Part shown: one piece after another, positions 28,039-37,611 of the stretch
Layout: every line of letters starts with the position of its first letter
How positions within the stretch are numbered: the first letter of the stretch is position 1
Assembly (NCBI RefSeq): GCF_900128905.1
Contig: NZ_FQTV01000003.1
Coordinates: 225,850-289,849 of the forward strand
Reading direction: 5' to 3'
Origin: Bacteroides luti
GTDB lineage: Bacteria; Bacteroidota; Bacteroidia; Bacteroidales; Bacteroidaceae
Length of the DNA: 64,000 bases
Notes under the pieces: generated by a model
The model's database searches: none
Told to the model about the DNA's origin: nothing
The model's input: only the letters and a program-made list of their open reading frames with translations
Position numbers and translations under genes: made by a program

Positions 28039-28074
28039 AACAGTGATGAGAGTCTTTTCATCACTGTTTTTTTA
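28039..28074 (+). terminator. Terminator after the NamZ-like gene
   Basis: AACAGTGATGA pairs with TCATCACTGTT and is followed by seven T. Confidence 0.9.
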
Positions 28075-28138
28075 TTCATAAAGAATTAGACTTCACAAGA
28101 GTAAACAGTTTTTCGCTAATATTGTTATCTATAAAGTA

Positions 28139-28810
28139 ATGTACATTAAAAGCTTTATGAATATGAAAAATATAGCATTAATTGGAGCTAGTGGATTTGT
28201 AGGTTCTGCCTTACTAAAAGAGGCTTTAAACAGAGGACACAAAGTAACAGCAATTGTTCGTAATCCGGAGAAAATAACTTTGACTCATCCTAATCTTTCC
28301 ATAATAGGAGGAGATGTAAGAGATGCCGCCACAGTGGAAGAACTGGTAAAAGGTATGGATGCTGTAATTAGCGCTTATAATCCGGGATGGACAAATCCAG
28401 AACTACACTCAGACACTTTAAAAGCATATTCGGCCATTCTTGAAGGTTGCAAGAAAGCAGGAATAAAAAGATTACAAATAGTGGGTGGAGCTGGAAGTTT
28501 ATTTATTAAGGGTGTACGTCTTTTAGATATGGGTGTTATTGAAGAAACAATATTGCCGGGAGTAAAGGCATTGGCTCAGGTTCTGTACACGCTTCAGGAA
28601 AATGAAAAAGAGATAGACTGGGTATTCTTCTCTCCTGCTGCAAATATCGCTCCCGGAAAACGGACCGGTAAATTCCATCTTGGAAAAGATGATTTGATTA
28701 CTGACAATAAGGGTGAAAGTTACATTTCTGTAGAAGACTATGCTTTAGCAATGATTGATGAACTAGAGAATCCGAAACATCACTTTGAACGTTTTACCAT
28801 AGGGTATTAA
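28139..28810 (+). CDS. NAD(P)-binding Rossmann-fold protein (atypical SDR)
   Basis: An NAD(P)-dependent oxidoreductase or epimerase-like protein of the atypical short-chain dehydrogenase type (NmrA/YwnB-like); substrate unknown. The nucleotide-binding motif GASGFVGSALL follows the first beta strand, and VTAIVRNPEKI at the second strand suggests NADP(H). The frame opens at 28139, giving 223 residues, but homologues usually begin a few residues before the glycine motif, so the ATG at 28157 or 28163 is equally or more likely. It converges on the BASS transporter gene. Confidence 0.82.
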   Translation: MYIKSFMNMKNIALIGASGFVGSALLKEALNRGHKVTAIVRNPEKITLTHPNLSIIGGDVRDAATVEELVKGMDAVISAYNPGWTNPELHSDTLKAYSAILEGCKKAGIKRLQIVGGAGSLFIKGVRLLDMGVIEETILPGVKALAQVLYTLQENEKEIDWVFFSPAANIAPGKRTGKFHLGKDDLITDNKGESYISVEDYALAMIDELENPKHHFERFTIGY

Positions 28811-28813
28811 CCT

Positions 28814-28862
28814 CGAAAAGCGGCTTTATTATTTACTTTTCAAAGCCGCTTCATCTTTTTTT
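28814..28862. terminator. Hairpin at the convergent ends of the SDR and BASS genes
   Basis: AAGCGGCTTT (28818-28827) pairs with AAAGCCGCTT (28842-28851), then CATC and a T-run on plus. The right arm lies within the last codons of the minus-strand transporter. Confidence 0.8.
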
Positions 28863-29746
28863 CTCTTTTTCCAAAGCTGCCATGAATTAATTGTGTTTTG
28901 CCACAAAATATATGAGGCCGGACCTACTGAAGCCACCGGACCAAGGTATACTTGTGCCATCCAAATTGCAAGGATTGTATTTTTCTGTCCAAGAGCCTGC
29001 CCACCAGAAATACGGTTTTTATAATGGCCGCCAATATTCTTTCCAATAAAGAACTGCAAACAACAAACAACAAGCGCGGATACTGCAATCAATATTTCGT
29101 TTGTAAAATTAGGATTTTCCTGATTAACCAGAAATGCAACAGTCTTTCCTACGGCTACTGCCAGGGCAACAGTCCAAAGATAAAAGGAAGCCATAGGCAT
29201 ACTTAGCATTTTGCTATATATTCCGGGAAGCTTTGACTGAATAATCCAGGCTAGAATAAATGGAAAAATGAGCAATGGCATCACTTGTTTACATATATAG
29301 AAAAAGGATGTGAAAAATGGAAGTGAACTATTGGTTCCCATTAACGAGAATATTACCGGAGCCGCCATTGCAACAACAACATTGGATAATAATGTGTAGG
29401 CAGTGAGGCTGGAAACACTTCCTCCCAGCATACCGGTTATAACAGCTGCAGAAGTTGCCGAGGGGGCAAGCATACAAATCATAGCTCCTTCGCCAACAAT
29501 TGGGTTGAAAGCTGCTATAGATACATAGATTAATATACTTCCTATTAATTGAATCAGAATAAGCCAGAAATGAAGTCGTTCAAATCTTAGCTCATGAGGC
29601 GAAACCTTAATAAATGTAAAAAGGAGCATTACAAAAATAAGCGCAGGAGAGAGTGGAGCCAATAAGGAAAAGAACTGATATCCAAGCGCACCAACAAGCA
29701 TGGCTATAGGCAATGCCCAATTCTTTAGGAACTTCAACATGATCAT
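28829..29746 (-). CDS. BASS-type (bile acid:sodium symporter family) transporter
   Basis: Polytopic inner-membrane transporter of the SBF/BASS superfamily; members carry bile acids, keto acids or other organic anions with sodium. The 305-residue protein is almost wholly hydrophobic with about nine or ten membrane segments. It has the family-typical motif CMLAPSATSAAVITGMLGG in a discontinuous helix region, and the C-terminal ALGQKNTILAIWMA crossover region. Two in-frame ATGs (29746, 29740) are possible. The substrate cannot be deduced. Confidence 0.85.
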   Translation of the reverse strand: MIMLKFLKNWALPIAMLVGALGYQFFSLLAPLSPALIFVMLLFTFIKVSPHELRFERLHFWLILIQLIGSILIYVSIAAFNPIVGEGAMICMLAPSATSAAVITGMLGGSVSSLTAYTLLSNVVVAMAAPVIFSLMGTNSSLPFFTSFFYICKQVMPLLIFPFILAWIIQSKLPGIYSKMLSMPMASFYLWTVALAVAVGKTVAFLVNQENPNFTNEILIAVSALVVCCLQFFIGKNIGGHYKNRISGGQALGQKNTILAIWMAQVYLGPVASVGPASYILWQNTINSWQLWKKRKKDEAALKSK

Positions 29747-29795
29747 CTTCTTTATAATTCGAGATGCAAAGTAACGGCTAAATAAATAAATATGC

Positions 29796-29803
29796 TACCT
29801 TTG
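29796..29803 (+). promoter_or_regulatory. Putative -7 box of the TonB-dependent receptor gene
   Basis: TACCTTTG, 31 nt before the ATG. The leader is too short for a cobalamin riboswitch. Confidence 0.6.
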
Positions 29804-29833
29804 CCGCGATTTTTTATTTTAATTTTATTTTAA

Positions 29834-31885
29834 ATGAAAGAAAACAAGTTAACGACACGACATGCTGCACGATGGAAGCAGTTCAATCACAAGTCGTATG
29901 CTGTATTCTGTAGTTTGAAGAAAGAAGTCAATATTGGTGTTCTGGCAGTAACAACACTTGCCTTTGCCAATATAGATTGTGTTTCGGCTCAATCTGAGAC
30001 TTCCAAACAAATTAAAGAATACAAGCTCGACGAGGTTGAAGTGACTGGCAGCCGTGTACCGCTCACCTTAGGCGAAGCGGCGAGAATTGTTACTGTACTT
30101 TCGCGCGAGGATATTCAAGCGGCGGCGGTACAAAGTATTAATGATCTGTTAGAGTATGCCGCAGGCGTAGATGTCCGCCAGCGGGGAGATCTGGGTATCC
30201 AGAGTGACATCAGCATCCGAGGAGGTACTTTCGACCAAATCACCATTCTTCTCAACGGGGCAAATATCAATAGTCCCCAAACCGGCCACAACACAGCCGA
30301 CTTTCCTGTAGACATGAACGATATTGAACGTATAGAAATTCTTGAAGGCCCGGCCGCAAGAGTATACGGAACTTCCGCTTTTACCGGAGCTATCAATATT
30401 GTGACCAGAAGTGACAAGCAAAGCCATGCAGCTATCAACTTATCAACTGGTCAGTATGGCTTATTTAATGGAGGTGTTCGTGGAAACTACTCGAAAGGAA
30501 AATTAAGCAATCAGCTTTCTACCGGATACAGTCGCTCCGACGGATATATAGCCAACAGCGACTTCAGTGCTTCGCGCGCTTTCTATCAGGGAGAGTATTC
30601 CGGTGAAGAAGTCAATGTACGTTGGCAAACGGGAATAAGCGACAAAAGGTACGGGGCAAACACATTCTACTCTGCTGCTTATCCTAATCAGTACGAGCAC
30701 ATGCGCAAGTATTTTGTCTCCGTTCAGGCCGAAACGAAAGGAAAACTTCACTTCACTCCTATTATTTACTGGAATCGTGGACACGACCGCTTTGAATTGT
30801 TCCGGGATAACCCTGCTTCGTGGTACACCGGACATAATTATCATCAGACGGATGTTTATGGTACTAATCTGAATGCTTACTTTAATTCCGTAATAGGAAA
30901 AACAGCCTTCGGCACTGAGTTTCGCAACGAAGGTGTGCTAAGTAATGTTCTGGGTAAACTGATGGACGAACCAATAAAGGTTCCGGGAGAAGGTAATCAT
31001 TATTTCACCAAAAAGGATAACCGGACAAGCATCAGTTACTATTTAGAACATGATGTTCTATTACCACGTTTCACCTTGTCTATTGGGTTAATGGCAACCA
31101 TGAATACCGGACTTGATAATAAGTTTCGTTATTATCCTGGTGTAGATGCATCTTATCGTTTAACCGATAAGGTGAAGTTTTACACCTCATGGAACATGGC
31201 ATTGCGCATGCCTACCTTTACCGATCTCTATTATGAAAGTAAAACGAATCAGGGAAATCCGAACCTGAAGCCGGAAGAAACTCAGGCATTCGAAGTTGGA
31301 TCAAAATATTCGTCACCTGTATTGCAGGCATCCGTTTGCGGTTATTACCGAAAAGGAAAGAACATGATAGATTGGGTGAAGTATTCTGCCGAAGATAAAT
31401 GGCATACGGTTAATCATACCAAACTAGATAATATGGGAATTGAGGCCTCTGCAAATCTTAATTTTTACGAGTTATTTGGTAATACGAGTTATTTAAAGAA
31501 AGCAACAATTAGCTATTCATATATAAATCAAACCAAAGAAATTGGCGAAGTGTATAAATCAAATTATGCTTTAGATTATCTGAAACATAAATTTGTGGTA
31601 AGACTAGACCATCGTATTTGGCAGAAATTAGACGCAAGCTGGGCATTCCGCTGGCAAAGTCGCGAGGGAAGTTATACAAAGTATGTAGATCTGAAACCTA
31701 CAGCCGAAATACCTTATCCGTCGTTTTGCCTACTCGACCTGAAGCTGTCATGGAATGCAAAAAACTATTCCCTTTTTGCCGAAGCAAACAATCTGTTGAA
31801 TCGTGAATATTATGATTTGGGGAATATACCTCAACCCGGTTTCTGGGGAAAGGTAGGTGTAAGTTACCGGATAAACTTCAGATAA
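29834..31885 (+). CDS. BtuB-like TonB-dependent outer-membrane receptor
   Basis: Outer-membrane active transporter driven by TonB; ligand unknown, layout nearest to BtuB/siderophore receptors. The 683-residue protein has a TonB box-like DEVEVTGSR near 66-74 and a plug domain (about 75-185) with SINDLLEYAAGVDVRQRG, ISIRGGTFDQITILLNG and the IERIEILEGPAARVYGTSAF motif. A barrel follows, ending in the aromatic strand GVSYRINFR. There is no N-terminal carboxypeptidase-like domain and no SusD partner, so it is not a SusC. The N terminus has an unusually long, Arg/Lys/aromatic-rich region (residues 1-32) before the hydrophobic core of the signal peptide. Confidence 0.88.
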   Translation: MKENKLTTRHAARWKQFNHKSYAVFCSLKKEVNIGVLAVTTLAFANIDCVSAQSETSKQIKEYKLDEVEVTGSRVPLTLGEAARIVTVLSREDIQAAAVQSINDLLEYAAGVDVRQRGDLGIQSDISIRGGTFDQITILLNGANINSPQTGHNTADFPVDMNDIERIEILEGPAARVYGTSAFTGAINIVTRSDKQSHAAINLSTGQYGLFNGGVRGNYSKGKLSNQLSTGYSRSDGYIANSDFSASRAFYQGEYSGEEVNVRWQTGISDKRYGANTFYSAAYPNQYEHMRKYFVSVQAETKGKLHFTPIIYWNRGHDRFELFRDNPASWYTGHNYHQTDVYGTNLNAYFNSVIGKTAFGTEFRNEGVLSNVLGKLMDEPIKVPGEGNHYFTKKDNRTSISYYLEHDVLLPRFTLSIGLMATMNTGLDNKFRYYPGVDASYRLTDKVKFYTSWNMALRMPTFTDLYYESKTNQGNPNLKPEETQAFEVGSKYSSPVLQASVCGYYRKGKNMIDWVKYSAEDKWHTVNHTKLDNMGIEASANLNFYELFGNTSYLKKATISYSYINQTKEIGEVYKSNYALDYLKHKFVVRLDHRIWQKLDASWAFRWQSREGSYTKYVDLKPTAEIPYPSFCLLDLKLSWNAKNYSLFAEANNLLNREYYDLGNIPQPGFWGKVGVSYRINFR

Positions 31886-31946
31886 TTCACTATTACTAAG
31901 ATAATGAAACCCGAATACTTCTTTAAAAGAGGTAGGGTATAAATAT

Positions 31947-31986
31947 ATAAGGTGTAGACTTAAAAAATATAAAGTCTACACCTTAT
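31947..31986. terminator. Perfect inverted repeat after the receptor gene
   Basis: A 15-bp perfect stem (ATAAGGTGTAGACTT, 10-nt loop, AAGTCTACACCTTAT) lies about 60 nt after the stop. It lacks a T-run (CTCATTT follows), so it may act as terminator or mRNA 3' stabiliser. The rest of the gap up to 32195 shows nothing. Confidence 0.65.
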
Positions 31987-32195
31987 CTCATTTAAGTATA
32001 GATCTTAAATAAATAACAATACGGGAAATTAACTAGTATACCTTATTATATATATTAATCTAGCCGTTCGCATCATTTATTCTGTTTTAAACATTACCAA
32101 AACTTCATTTCCTGGTTAACTAATACCGAGGGGAGCTAACTGCTTAAAAAAGACAAAACTTGAATGTAAATAATGAGTTTTCAGAAAAAATGCAT

Positions 32196-32203
32196 TACAT
32201 TTG
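32196..32203 (+). promoter_or_regulatory. Putative -7 box of the amidase gene
   Basis: TACATTTG, 18 nt before the ATG at 32221. Its position rules against the upstream in-frame ATG at 32173. Confidence 0.55.
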
Positions 32204-32220
32204 TATTTTATTGTGCAGAA

Positions 32221-33462
32221 ATGAAAAAAAGTATCATTTATACCCTTACTACAATCACTTGCATCTGGTTTGCAACAATTGGATGTTTACCGGCACTCGG
32301 GAAGGATTTTGTATTAGTTCTTGATGCTGGTCACGGAGGTCATGATCCCGGAGCAATTGGTGATATTTCCCGCGAAAAAGATATTAATCTGAACATCGTT
32401 TTAAAAGTCGGTCAGCTAGTGCAGCAAAACTGTAATGACGTAAAAGTTATCTATACCCGGAAAACGGATGTATTTATCCCCTTAAATCAGCGAACAGAGA
32501 TTGCTAATAATGCTGGTGCCGATTTATTTATTTCCGTTCATACAAATTCTGCACCGGCAAAATCAGCCAGAGGTACCGAAACCTTTTCTTTAGGACTTTC
32601 CCGTTCAAGTGCAAATCTTGAAGTTGCTAAACGCGAAAACTCCGTAATTCTTCTGGAAGATGACTATAAGCAAAGATATGCCGGATTTGATCCCAATTCA
32701 TCGGAATCATATATCATGTTCGAGTTTATTCAGGATAAACACATGGAGCAAAGTGTTGGTTTGGCTACATTAATCCAGAAACAATATAAATCTAGTATCG
32801 GCCGACCAGACCGCGGAGTTCACCAGGATATCTTTCTTGTTTTGAAAACCAGTGCCATGCCTAGCGTACTTACTGAAGTAGGTTTTATTTCGAATCCTGA
32901 AGAAGAGCAATATTTAAATACCGAAGAAGGAGCAAATGCATTAGCCAGATCAATATTCAATGCTTTTCTTCAATACAAGCAAAAGCATGACATCCGCAAG
33001 TCTAAAGGAAGAGTTACATATCAGGTAGACAACGAAGTTAAAACAGAAGAAAAGAATTCTGCACCTCAAACTCTCGCTGAGAAATCCGATTCAACAAATG
33101 AAAAAGTAAAAGAGGTTCCTGCTGTAAAAAGAAAAAAAGAGAATATCACTACTAAAAAAGAAGAAAAAAAGAACAATCATTCAACAGAAAACGGAATTGT
33201 ATTTAAAATACAAATACTAACTTCGAACCAAAAACTTAAAATAACCGATAAACGGTTCAAAGATTTAACTCCGGTAGACTATTTCTGTGAAAGTGGAATA
33301 TATAAATACACATACGGGGCTTCAGAAAACTACAACGAAGTTCTTAAAACGAAAAGAGAAATAGCCGGTCAATTTAAAGACGCATTTATCATCGCATTCA
33401 AGGATGGCGAGAAAATGAATATAAATACTGCTATAGCAGAATTTAAGAAGAATAGAAAATAA
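32221..33462 (+). CDS. N-acetylmuramoyl-L-alanine amidase (Amidase_3) with C-terminal SPOR-like domain
   Basis: Zinc amidase that cuts between N-acetylmuramic acid and the stem peptide, as AmiA/B/C do in cell separation. The 413-residue protein has a signal peptide (about 1-27) and a catalytic domain (about 28-250). The zinc motif is LDAGHGGHDPGA with His38, followed by SVHTNS and the late catalytic Glu in LTEVGFISNPEEE. A Lys/Glu-rich linker (about 265-325) leads to a C-terminal domain resembling a SPOR peptidoglycan-binding repeat (from IVFKIQILTS). The frame opens earlier at 32173, but the signal peptide and -7 box favour 32221. The MCE gene follows after 22 nt. Confidence 0.9.
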   Translation: MKKSIIYTLTTITCIWFATIGCLPALGKDFVLVLDAGHGGHDPGAIGDISREKDINLNIVLKVGQLVQQNCNDVKVIYTRKTDVFIPLNQRTEIANNAGADLFISVHTNSAPAKSARGTETFSLGLSRSSANLEVAKRENSVILLEDDYKQRYAGFDPNSSESYIMFEFIQDKHMEQSVGLATLIQKQYKSSIGRPDRGVHQDIFLVLKTSAMPSVLTEVGFISNPEEEQYLNTEEGANALARSIFNAFLQYKQKHDIRKSKGRVTYQVDNEVKTEEKNSAPQTLAEKSDSTNEKVKEVPAVKRKKENITTKKEEKKNNHSTENGIVFKIQILTSNQKLKITDKRFKDLTPVDYFCESGIYKYTYGASENYNEVLKTKREIAGQFKDAFIIAFKDGEKMNINTAIAEFKKNRK

Positions 33463-33484
33463 TCAAGAATAAAAATAAATCAAG

Positions 33485-34375
33485 ATGAGATACTTTACTA
33501 AAGAGGTTAAAATAGGAATTGCTGGAATTATCAGTCTATGCATGCTTGTATATGGCATTAATTACCTCAAAGGCATTGATATGTTCAAACCCACAAGTTA
33601 CTTTTATGTTAAATACAAAGATATTCAGGGATTAGCGAAATCAAGTCCTGTATTTGCTGATGGTTTCCGTATCGGAACCGTAAGAGAGATCTATTATGAT
33701 TACAATCGCCCCGGTAATGTTACCGTAGAAGTAGAATTGGATAAAGATATGAGAATACCAAAAGGAACTCATGCAGAACTTGTTACAGAGATGCTCGGTA
33801 CAGTAAAAATGAATCTGATTCTGGCTGTTAATCCAAACGAAGCTTACGCAATTGGTGATACTATTCCGGGAACCGTTAATAATGGTCTGATGGAAGCTGT
33901 AACCAAAACTATTATGCCTCAGTTTGAAAGAATGCTCCCTAAGCTGGATTCTATCATGACATCACTCAATAAAATAGCAGCCGACCCAAATATTCCGGCT
34001 ACTCTTAAGTCTGTCAGAAAAACGGCCGACAACCTTGCAGATGCCACAACAGAACTTCGCTCAATTATGAAGAAGGATGTACCACAGATGACGAAGAAGA
34101 TAAATACTATTGGTGATAATTTTGTAGCAATCAGCGGAGATCTCAGAAGTATTAATTATGCTTCAACATTCAACAAGATAGACTCTACTATGGCTAATGT
34201 TAAGATGGTAACAGATAAGCTCAACAGGAAAGATAATTCACTAGGGTTGCTACTTAATGATGCTTCACTATATAATAATTTATCTAATACAGGCGCCAAT
34301 GCATCGCTATTATTAGAAGACTTGAAAAGTAATCCTAAACGTTATGTACACTTCTCAATTTTTGGCAAAAAATAA
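33485..34375 (+). CDS. MCE/MlaD-family lipid-transport protein
   Basis: Periplasmic substrate-binding subunit type of an Mla-like phospholipid transporter, anchored in the inner membrane. The 296-residue protein has an N-terminal membrane segment (about 10-28) and one MCE domain (about 38-115, with FADGFRIGTVREI and VTEMLGTVKMNL). A helical C-terminal region of about 150 residues follows and probably forms the oligomeric stalk. No MlaE permease or MlaF ATPase gene is adjacent in this window. It is co-directional with the amidase (22 nt gap). Confidence 0.88.
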   Translation: MRYFTKEVKIGIAGIISLCMLVYGINYLKGIDMFKPTSYFYVKYKDIQGLAKSSPVFADGFRIGTVREIYYDYNRPGNVTVEVELDKDMRIPKGTHAELVTEMLGTVKMNLILAVNPNEAYAIGDTIPGTVNNGLMEAVTKTIMPQFERMLPKLDSIMTSLNKIAADPNIPATLKSVRKTADNLADATTELRSIMKKDVPQMTKKINTIGDNFVAISGDLRSINYASTFNKIDSTMANVKMVTDKLNRKDNSLGLLLNDASLYNNLSNTGANASLLLEDLKSNPKRYVHFSIFGKK

Positions 34376-34657
34376 ACTTTTCAAAAAGCATAAAATAGAT
34401 TTTGTCTAAATAGTGCTCTAATTATTTATATAAAAGAAAAGCTATTAACAGCTCCATTAATAGATAGGTATAAACATTTTGATAAAATAAATAATTCAAA
34501 ATAAGATTTCATAGGTTTTTATCTATAATTATCTAATTGTCAATGCATTGCAAATATGCAAAAGTATAAATTTCAGACTTTTAGATAGGTAAACTCCATA
34601 AACTGCTGAAATTAAACGAGTTATTAATTTTATAAAAAAAACAAGAATAAAATAACA
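34376..34657. other. AT-rich gap upstream of dnaA
   Basis: About 280 bases with no credible frame. I looked for DnaA boxes of the TTATNCACA type on both strands and saw none, so there is no sign of oriC here. TAGATAGGTA occurs twice (near 34461 and 34582). Confidence 0.5.
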
Positions 34658-34689
34658 TTTGTTTTTCTCAAATAAGATTCCCAAATTTG
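34658..34689 (+). promoter_or_regulatory. Putative promoter of dnaA
   Basis: TTTG at 34658-34661, 20-bp spacer and CAAATTTG at 34682-34689 (one mismatch to TAnnTTTG); the ATG is 46 nt further on. Confidence 0.55.
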
Positions 34690-34735
34690 CAATAGTAGAA
34701 GTTTCTTATAATTAATAAATTGTATAAATAGCCTT

Positions 34736-36142
34736 ATGATTGAATCCAATCATGTAAGTCTATGGAACCGCTGTCTCCGTGTGATTCGAGACAATGTTCC
34801 TGAAACTACATATAACACTTGGTTTGTCCCTATTGTCCCCTTAAAGTATGAGGATAATGCACTGACTGTACAAGTACCTTCTCAATTCTTTTATGAATTT
34901 CTGGAAGATAAGTTTGTAGAGTTACTTCGTGCTACCTTATACAAGGAGATTGGCGAAGGAACTAAACTGATGTATCGTGTAATTGTAGATAACAGTTCGA
35001 AAGCTTCGGTAGATTTAGAAGCTACGAACCGTTCTACTGCAATTCCACAGCGAAGTATTATACGCAATGGGAACAAGGCGCCTAATACTTTAAAAGCCCC
35101 TTCACCTCTGGATCTTGATCCGCAACTGAATCCGAACTACAATTTTGAGAACTTTATTGAAGGCTATAGCAATAAATTATCAAGAACAGCCGGAGAAGCA
35201 GTTGCCGTAAGCCCTGCAAAAACTGTATTCAATCCATTGTTTGTTTACGGCCCATCAGGTGTAGGTAAAACTCACCTTATCAATGCAATAGGAACACGGA
35301 TTAAAGAGCTATTTCCCGATAAAAGAGTTCTATATGTATCTGCACACTTATTCCAGGTACAATACACGGATTCTGTACGTAGCAATACTATTAATGATTT
35401 CATTAACTTCTACCAAAGTATTGATGTGTTAATCATCGATGATATTCAGGAATTTGCCAGTCTTACAAAAACCCAGAATACATTCTTCCATATATTCAAC
35501 CATTTGCATCAAAATGGAAAACAGTTAATACTTACTTCCGACCGTTCTCCTGTTCTTTTGCAAGGAATGGAAGATAGATTGCTAACACGTTTCAAGTGGG
35601 GATTAACAGCTGAACTGGAAAAACCTAACGTAGAACTGCGAAAGAATATCTTAAAAAATAAGATTCACCGAGATGGCTTAAAGTTTCCGGAAGAGGTTAT
35701 TACATATATAGCTGAAAACGTAAACGAAAGCGTGCGCGATTTGGAAGGTATTGTCATCTCTATCATGGCTCACTCTACAATCTACAATAAAGAAATTGAT
35801 CTTGATTTGGCAGAAAGGATTGTACGTAAAGCCGTGAAATGTGAAACTAAGGTTATTACTGTTGAAGATATTATCGAGAAGGTATGCAAACACTTTGAAG
35901 TGGAGTCTTCAGCTCTTCATTCTAAATCGAGAAAAAGAGAAGTTGTACAAGTACGCCAGTTAGCAATGTTTTTAGCTAAAAAACATACCGATTCATCTTC
36001 ATCTAAAATTGGCCAATTGATTGGAAACAGAGATCATGCAACAGTATTACACGCATGCAAGATTGTTCAGGGGCAGTTCGAGGTGGACAAATCCTTCCGT
36101 GCAGAAGTGGAAGAAATAGAGACTTTACTAAGAAGAAAATAA
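34736..36142 (+). CDS. dnaA: Chromosomal replication initiator DnaA
   Basis: AAA+ ATPase that melts the replication origin. The 468-residue protein has domain I (about 1-85), a linker, the AAA+ core with Walker A GPSGVGKT at 172-179 and Walker [10 protein letters not shown], and the C-terminal DNA-binding domain with the signature [13 protein letters not shown]. Length is normal. The neighbours are not the usual dnaN/recF, which is common in Bacteroidota, and no origin motifs are seen beside it. Confidence 0.97.
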   Translation: MIESNHVSLWNRCLRVIRDNVPETTYNTWFVPIVPLKYEDNALTVQVPSQFFYEFLEDKFVELLRATLYKEIGEGTKLMYRVIVDNSSKASVDLEATNRSTAIPQRSIIRNGNKAPNTLKAPSPLDLDPQLNPNYNFENFIEGYSNKLSRTAGEAVAVSPAKTVFNPLFVYGPSGVGKTHLINAIGTRIKELFPDKRVLYVSAHLFQVQYTDSVRSNTINDFINFYQSIDVLIIDDIQEFASLTKTQNTFFHIFNHLHQNGKQLILTSDRSPVLLQGMEDRLLTRFKWGLTAELEKPNVELRKNILKNKIHRDGLKFPEEVITYIAENVNESVRDLEGIVISIMAHSTIYNKEIDLDLAERIVRKAVKCETKVITVEDIIEKVCKHFEVESSALHSKSRKREVVQVRQLAMFLAKKHTDSSSSKIGQLIGNRDHATVLHACKIVQGQFEVDKSFRAEVEEIETLLRRK

Positions 36143-36158
36143 CAAATAATTAAGCAAT

Positions 36159-36196
36159 ATATGGGGTTATCCAAATCGGATTAATCCCATTTTTTA
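36159..36196 (+). terminator. Terminator after dnaA
   Basis: ATGGGGTTA and TTAATCCCAT form an imperfect stem followed by six T, starting about 20 nt after the stop. Confidence 0.75.
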
Positions 36197-36299
36197 TACT
36201 CTTTCCCCAAGTTTCTATCTGAGAGTGTTTTCAAATATTAAATTCTCAAAGGCTTCTTTTTTGTCTTTTATACAATTTGGAGTAGCTAGCGATAAAGAA

Positions 36300-36345
36300 C
36301 AATCCCCGAAAAAGTATTAATAAGTTTTTTCGGGGATTGTTTTAT
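36300..36345. terminator. Second hairpin in the dnaA-nitroreductase gap
   Basis: AATCCCCGAAAAA pairs with TTTTTCGGGGATT, followed by GTTTTATT. It may back up termination of dnaA. The remaining gap to 36592 shows no gene. Confidence 0.75.
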
Positions 36346-36592
36346 TATTTAAGATTATCTATCCTATTTTTGATTGACTAACGCAGATTCTCTGCCTTCT
36401 CATGCAAGTTTATTATTAAGGCTTATCCTCGCCTTTTTGATAAAAAGAATGCGTCCAACTTTCTTTTTTTGTATAACCCATCACTTTATCTCTCACAAAA
36501 CGAGCCATCAGTCACCATTTCGCACACATAAAATACAATAAATGCATTTTATTTCTATTTATCTCATCGTTTTTCTGTCAGCACAAGTTCAG

Positions 36593-37336
36593 TTACTCAA
36601 TAAAGCCTTGTTGTTTTAGAGCCTTAAAGAAATTATCAGACATAAACTCATTATCACTCTTTTTATATCTTACATCAGTAAATACCTGAGCTAATGTTTC
36701 TTTATTATTTTCTGCAATAAATTGCTTATTTTCAGGCAATGATTCTTTATAAGCATATAGCTTATCAATCATCTCACTTGTATAATCGCAGTAGCGTTCT
36801 TCGTGTACAATTGCCTCTATAGGCAGACGATCTGGTTGAGCAGGACACTCATCAGGATATCCAAGAGTTATTGTTGCAATCGGAAAAACCAAATTTGGCA
36901 AATGAAGAGTTTCAATAACTTGCTGAGGATTATAAATTACTGTTCCCAAATAACAGATGCCCAGTCCAGCTTCCTCTGCAAGTGTACAAAAGTTCTGTGT
37001 ATAAAGTAATGCATCTGTTGCAGCATTCATAAAAGAAAGGAAGTTTGCATACCCAGGTTTGGCATTGCGCAATTCGCACCATTTAGTAAATCTATTAAAA
37101 TCTGCACAGAAAGTTAATACTACAGGTGCCCCTTTTACCATTGGCTGATTAAAATGAGCCGGAGCTAATTTTGCTTTCATTTCTGCATCGCGAGTAACCA
37201 CAACGCTATAAACCTGCATATTTCCGATAGTAGAAACACGTGAAGCTGTAGAAAGCAAATCATTTAACAAATTAGGATCAATATCTTGTTGTTTATATTT
37301 TCTTATTGATCTTCTGTTTTTTACTGACTCTATCAT
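36593..37336 (-). CDS. Nitroreductase-family flavoprotein
   Basis: FMN-dependent NAD(P)H oxidoreductase of the nitroreductase (NfsA-like) fold; physiological substrate unknown. The 247-residue protein starts MIESVKNRRSIRKYK, with the family Arg motif RRSIRKY and the FMN-binding stretches LSTASRVSTIGNMQ and LAEEAGLGICYLG. The open frame can be extended to a TTG at 37351, but that TTG is part of the sequence TATATTTG that looks like the -7 box, so the ATG at 37334-37336 is used. It diverges from nrdJ. Confidence 0.87.
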   Translation of the reverse strand: MIESVKNRRSIRKYKQQDIDPNLLNDLLSTASRVSTIGNMQVYSVVVTRDAEMKAKLAPAHFNQPMVKGAPVVLTFCADFNRFTKWCELRNAKPGYANFLSFMNAATDALLYTQNFCTLAEEAGLGICYLGTVIYNPQQVIETLHLPNLVFPIATITLGYPDECPAQPDRLPIEAIVHEERYCDYTSEMIDKLYAYKESLPENKQFIAENNKETLAQVFTDVRYKKSDNEFMSDNFFKALKQQGFIE

Positions 37337-37348
37337 ATCTTTTTTCTG

Positions 37349-37356
37349 CAAATATA
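37349..37356 (-). promoter_or_regulatory. Putative -7 box of the nitroreductase gene
   Basis: Minus-strand TATATTTG ending only 12 nt before the ATG, which would leave a leader of fewer than ten bases; no -33 TTTG. Tentative. Confidence 0.4.
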
Positions 37357-37580
37357 ATAAAAGAATCTATATTGTTATCCGTTTTATTAGAGTTATATTA
37401 TTAAGCAATTTCCATTTTTGAAAAGCCGCCATGCATATAAAAAGAATAAAAATATATTTTTTGGATAACTTTTTCAAGAAACTAAAAATACAATTAATTG
37501 TATATCATCATTTTAATCAAACCAAACGGATAACTTTCAAAAACATGCATATTAAATTTATATTTTATTTTGCATTTTAT

Positions 37581-37611
37581 TTTGATATAACAAAAAACAT
37601 TCATAGATTTG
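37581..37611 (+). promoter_or_regulatory. Promoter of nrdJ
   Basis: TTTG at 37581-37584, 19-bp spacer, TAGATTTG at 37604-37611: a full consensus promoter about 85 nt before the GTG start. The leader is too short for a full cobalamin riboswitch. Nothing else is evident in the gap from 37357. Confidence 0.85.

Noticed and set aside
29747..29833. Cobalamin riboswitch upstream of the BtuB-like receptor
   Set aside because: Only about 30 nt lie between the -7 box and the ATG, far too short for the roughly 200-nt B12 riboswitch, and no B12-box-like sequence is visible.
32173..32220. Upstream ATG extension of the amidase gene
   Set aside because: The extension overlaps the -7 box at 32196-32203 and would put 16 non-hydrophobic residues ahead of a normal signal peptide.
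34376..34735. Replication origin next to dnaA
   Set aside because: I searched by eye for TTATNCACA-type DnaA boxes on both strands and found none in the gap; dnaA position alone is not evidence in this phylum.
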